64,000 nt of DNA from Clostridium sp. UBA4548 (GTDB lineage Bacteria > Bacillota > Clostridia > Clostridiales > Clostridiaceae). This document shows positions 62,904 through 64,000 of this stretch, one piece after another. The DNA lies in NCBI RefSeq assembly GCF_002387895.1, contig NZ_DGLI01000021.1:288837-352836 (forward strand), in the 5' to 3' direction. Both the position numbers and the translations under genes were made by a program. The notes under the pieces are model-generated. The model had not been told where the DNA came from and searched no databases. It worked only from the letters and a program-made list of their open reading frames with translations. Within the stretch, counting starts at the first letter, position 1. Each line of letters opens with the position of its first letter.

Positions 62904-62952
62904 AAAATCTTACTAAAAGAAGATGATCATCTTTTTTAGTAAGATTTTTTAT
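62904..62952. terminator. Terminator of the minus-strand DUF6873 gene
   Basis: A stem of about 20 bp (AAAATCTTACTAAAAGAAGATG with ATCTTTTTTAGTAAGATTTT, imperfect) with an ATC loop. It overlaps the gene's last codon. Confidence 0.85.
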
Positions 62953-63644
62953 AGGATCAATATACTACCTCTATCTATTAAGGGGCTATCACTTAAATAA
63001 AAAGGCTTCACTTTATGCTTATGCAAAAAATCTAATACTAAACTTCCGTATTTATACTTCTCTAAGGTTCCATAAAAAACTATAGTATCCTCTAATTTTC
63101 CACAGGTTCCTCCTATGAAACCATAATTAAGTCCAGGGAGAAGTATATCGCCAGGGGGTAATAAAAGAACGTCAATAGGTTCTTTTTCAAGGGCTTTAGC
63201 TATGGATAAATCAGAAGTTATAATAGCGTTATCATTTATTATTGCGGTAGAACATTTGGTATAGCCTTGTTTTACATTTATAAGTTTTTTTGAGGAAAAA
63301 TTAGCTAAAAGAGTTTTATCTGTAAAATTCAAATTGTGAATAAAATAGTCCTTTAAGCTAACAGCATTTAAACATATATCATAAGGATAACTTTTATTTA
63401 AAGAGTTAACAGTGTATTCAATGTTTAAATTTATTTTTTTCAATAGTTGTATAAAACTTTCATCTATATCCTTATGAACAAGGATTTTATCATCATTAAG
63501 CAAATGTATAAGAATATCTGGATGACCACAAATAGCTGGATATAGTAAAGCTGAAGGAGGGCAAATTATCACGGTGCAACCTAAGTTTTCTAAGTTATAT
63601 TTTTCTTGGCAGGAAATCCTATAATCTACAAAGGCATATTTCAA
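62949..63644 (-). CDS. DUF6873-type protein (GME-like fold)
   Basis: 231 residues from TTG 63644, 5 nt after AAGGAAGTGA, which matches the anti-Shine-Dalgarno at 9 of 10 positions; the ATG at 63674 has no spaced site. Sequence (YAFVDYRISCQEKYNLENLG, VIICPPSALLYPAICGHPDI, KQGYTKCSTAIINDNAIITSD, LNYGFIGGTCGKLEDTIVFYG) follows the clostridial family called DUF6873, thought to share the fold of guanidine-group modifying enzymes. HPD, Cys in YTKCS and GGTCG are candidate active-site residues by analogy. The reaction is unknown. Alone on its strand. Confidence 0.75.
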   Translation of the reverse strand: MKYAFVDYRISCQEKYNLENLGCTVIICPPSALLYPAICGHPDILIHLLNDDKILVHKDIDESFIQLLKKINLNIEYTVNSLNKSYPYDICLNAVSLKDYFIHNLNFTDKTLLANFSSKKLINVKQGYTKCSTAIINDNAIITSDLSIAKALEKEPIDVLLLPPGDILLPGLNYGFIGGTCGKLEDTIVFYGTLEKYKYGSLVLDFLHKHKVKPFYLSDSPLIDRGSILIL

Positions 63645-63954
63645 TAGTTTCACTTCCTTCAGTAATTTTTCCATCCTTAAACAATTAATCTAAGTGTATT
63701 TTACGCAAAGTTGCCATTATTATCATGAAAAATAATTTTCTACAAATTGTTCCACATATTATTATGGCACTGTCGACAATTGTTTTCAATATAATGAATA
63801 TACATTTTATTAAAACACATAATAAAATATAAAATAGGTTAAATCATGTGTCAAAAAAACGTTTAAGTAACATTCTTAAAGTTAAATTTGATTATAGCTT
63901 GAAAGAAGTTCAAAGGATAAAATCCACTAAAGTGGGTAAAAAGGGGTGAACTAC

Positions 63955-64000
63955 ATGCTACTATTGGAATTAATAGATAATAGTAATAGAGATTATATGG
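63955..64000 (+). CDS. Start of a further gene (runs off the window)
   Basis: ATG at 63955 follows AAAGGGGTGAACTAC, a very good ribosome binding site. Only MLLLELIDNSNRDYM is visible, so no family can be named. The 280 bp before it are an AT-rich leader without recognised motifs. Confidence 0.6.
   Translation, partial: MLLLELIDNSNRDYM

Overview
The window is low-GC DNA of an anaerobic, endospore-forming Clostridium-type firmicute. The support is AT-rich intergenic DNA, strong GGAGG-type ribosome binding sites, a SASP gene, a PdaB-like deacetylase, a T-box leader before valS, clostridial-type RiPP genes and an acetylated-branch lysine/DAP pathway. Most of it is ordinary chromosome; two accessory islands stand out.

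Layout. 1-5.7 kb: end of a TPR gene, glutamine-dependent NAD synthetase, a flavin reductase-like protein, a PurM-like (CblS-type) protein and a 4Fe-4S protein. 6.0-20.7 kb: a polymorphic-toxin island. A c-di-GMP-I (GEMM) riboswitch precedes a secreted DNRLRE/RHS (WapA-like) giant of 3248 codons that is interrupted by one in-frame TAG. Its immunity-type gene follows, then a remnant of a tyrosine recombinase joined in frame to an orphan RHS tip that duplicates 515 bp of the main gene and carries a different toxin end. After that come two more small genes and a second orphan module (truncated HINT plus AHH nuclease) with a DUF1629/Imm11-type partner. 20.8-27.2 kb: a small membrane peptide, a DEAD-box helicase, an M16 peptidase, RecX, a transglutaminase-like membrane protein and a TPR protein.

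28.3-34.1 kb: a RiPP cluster. It has three tandem Cys-rich precursor peptides (the middle one degenerate), a radical SAM/SPASM maturase, a peptidase-less ABC exporter and, after a terminator, an S41-type peptidase. 34.2-48.3 kb: T-box plus valS, folC, a Cys-rich beta-propeller, a DUF4364 protein, PdaB-like deacetylase, an SSB-like protein, dapH, a cobalamin adenosyltransferase, a DapX-type aminotransferase, and dapB-dapA-asd on the minus strand. 49.1-59.4 kb: an oppABCDF operon plus two extra paralogous oppA genes, each of the three preceded by a CodY-like box. 59.6-64 kb: a SASP, a methyltransferase, hslO, a five-tRNA operon with a consensus promoter, a DUF6873-type protein and the start of one more gene.

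How the parts work together. Asd, DapA, DapB, DapH and the aminotransferase form most of the N-acetyl branch to diaminopimelate. OppABCDF and the two extra binding proteins import peptides. The RiPP cluster contains precursor, maturase and exporter. The RHS island looks like the usual system in which orphan tips and immunity genes are stored downstream of a full-length toxin gene. A roughly 120-bp structured repeat occurs three times in intergenic DNA (32.2, 43.4 and 61.8 kb) and has no assigned function. All statements come from reading the sequence; no database search was run.
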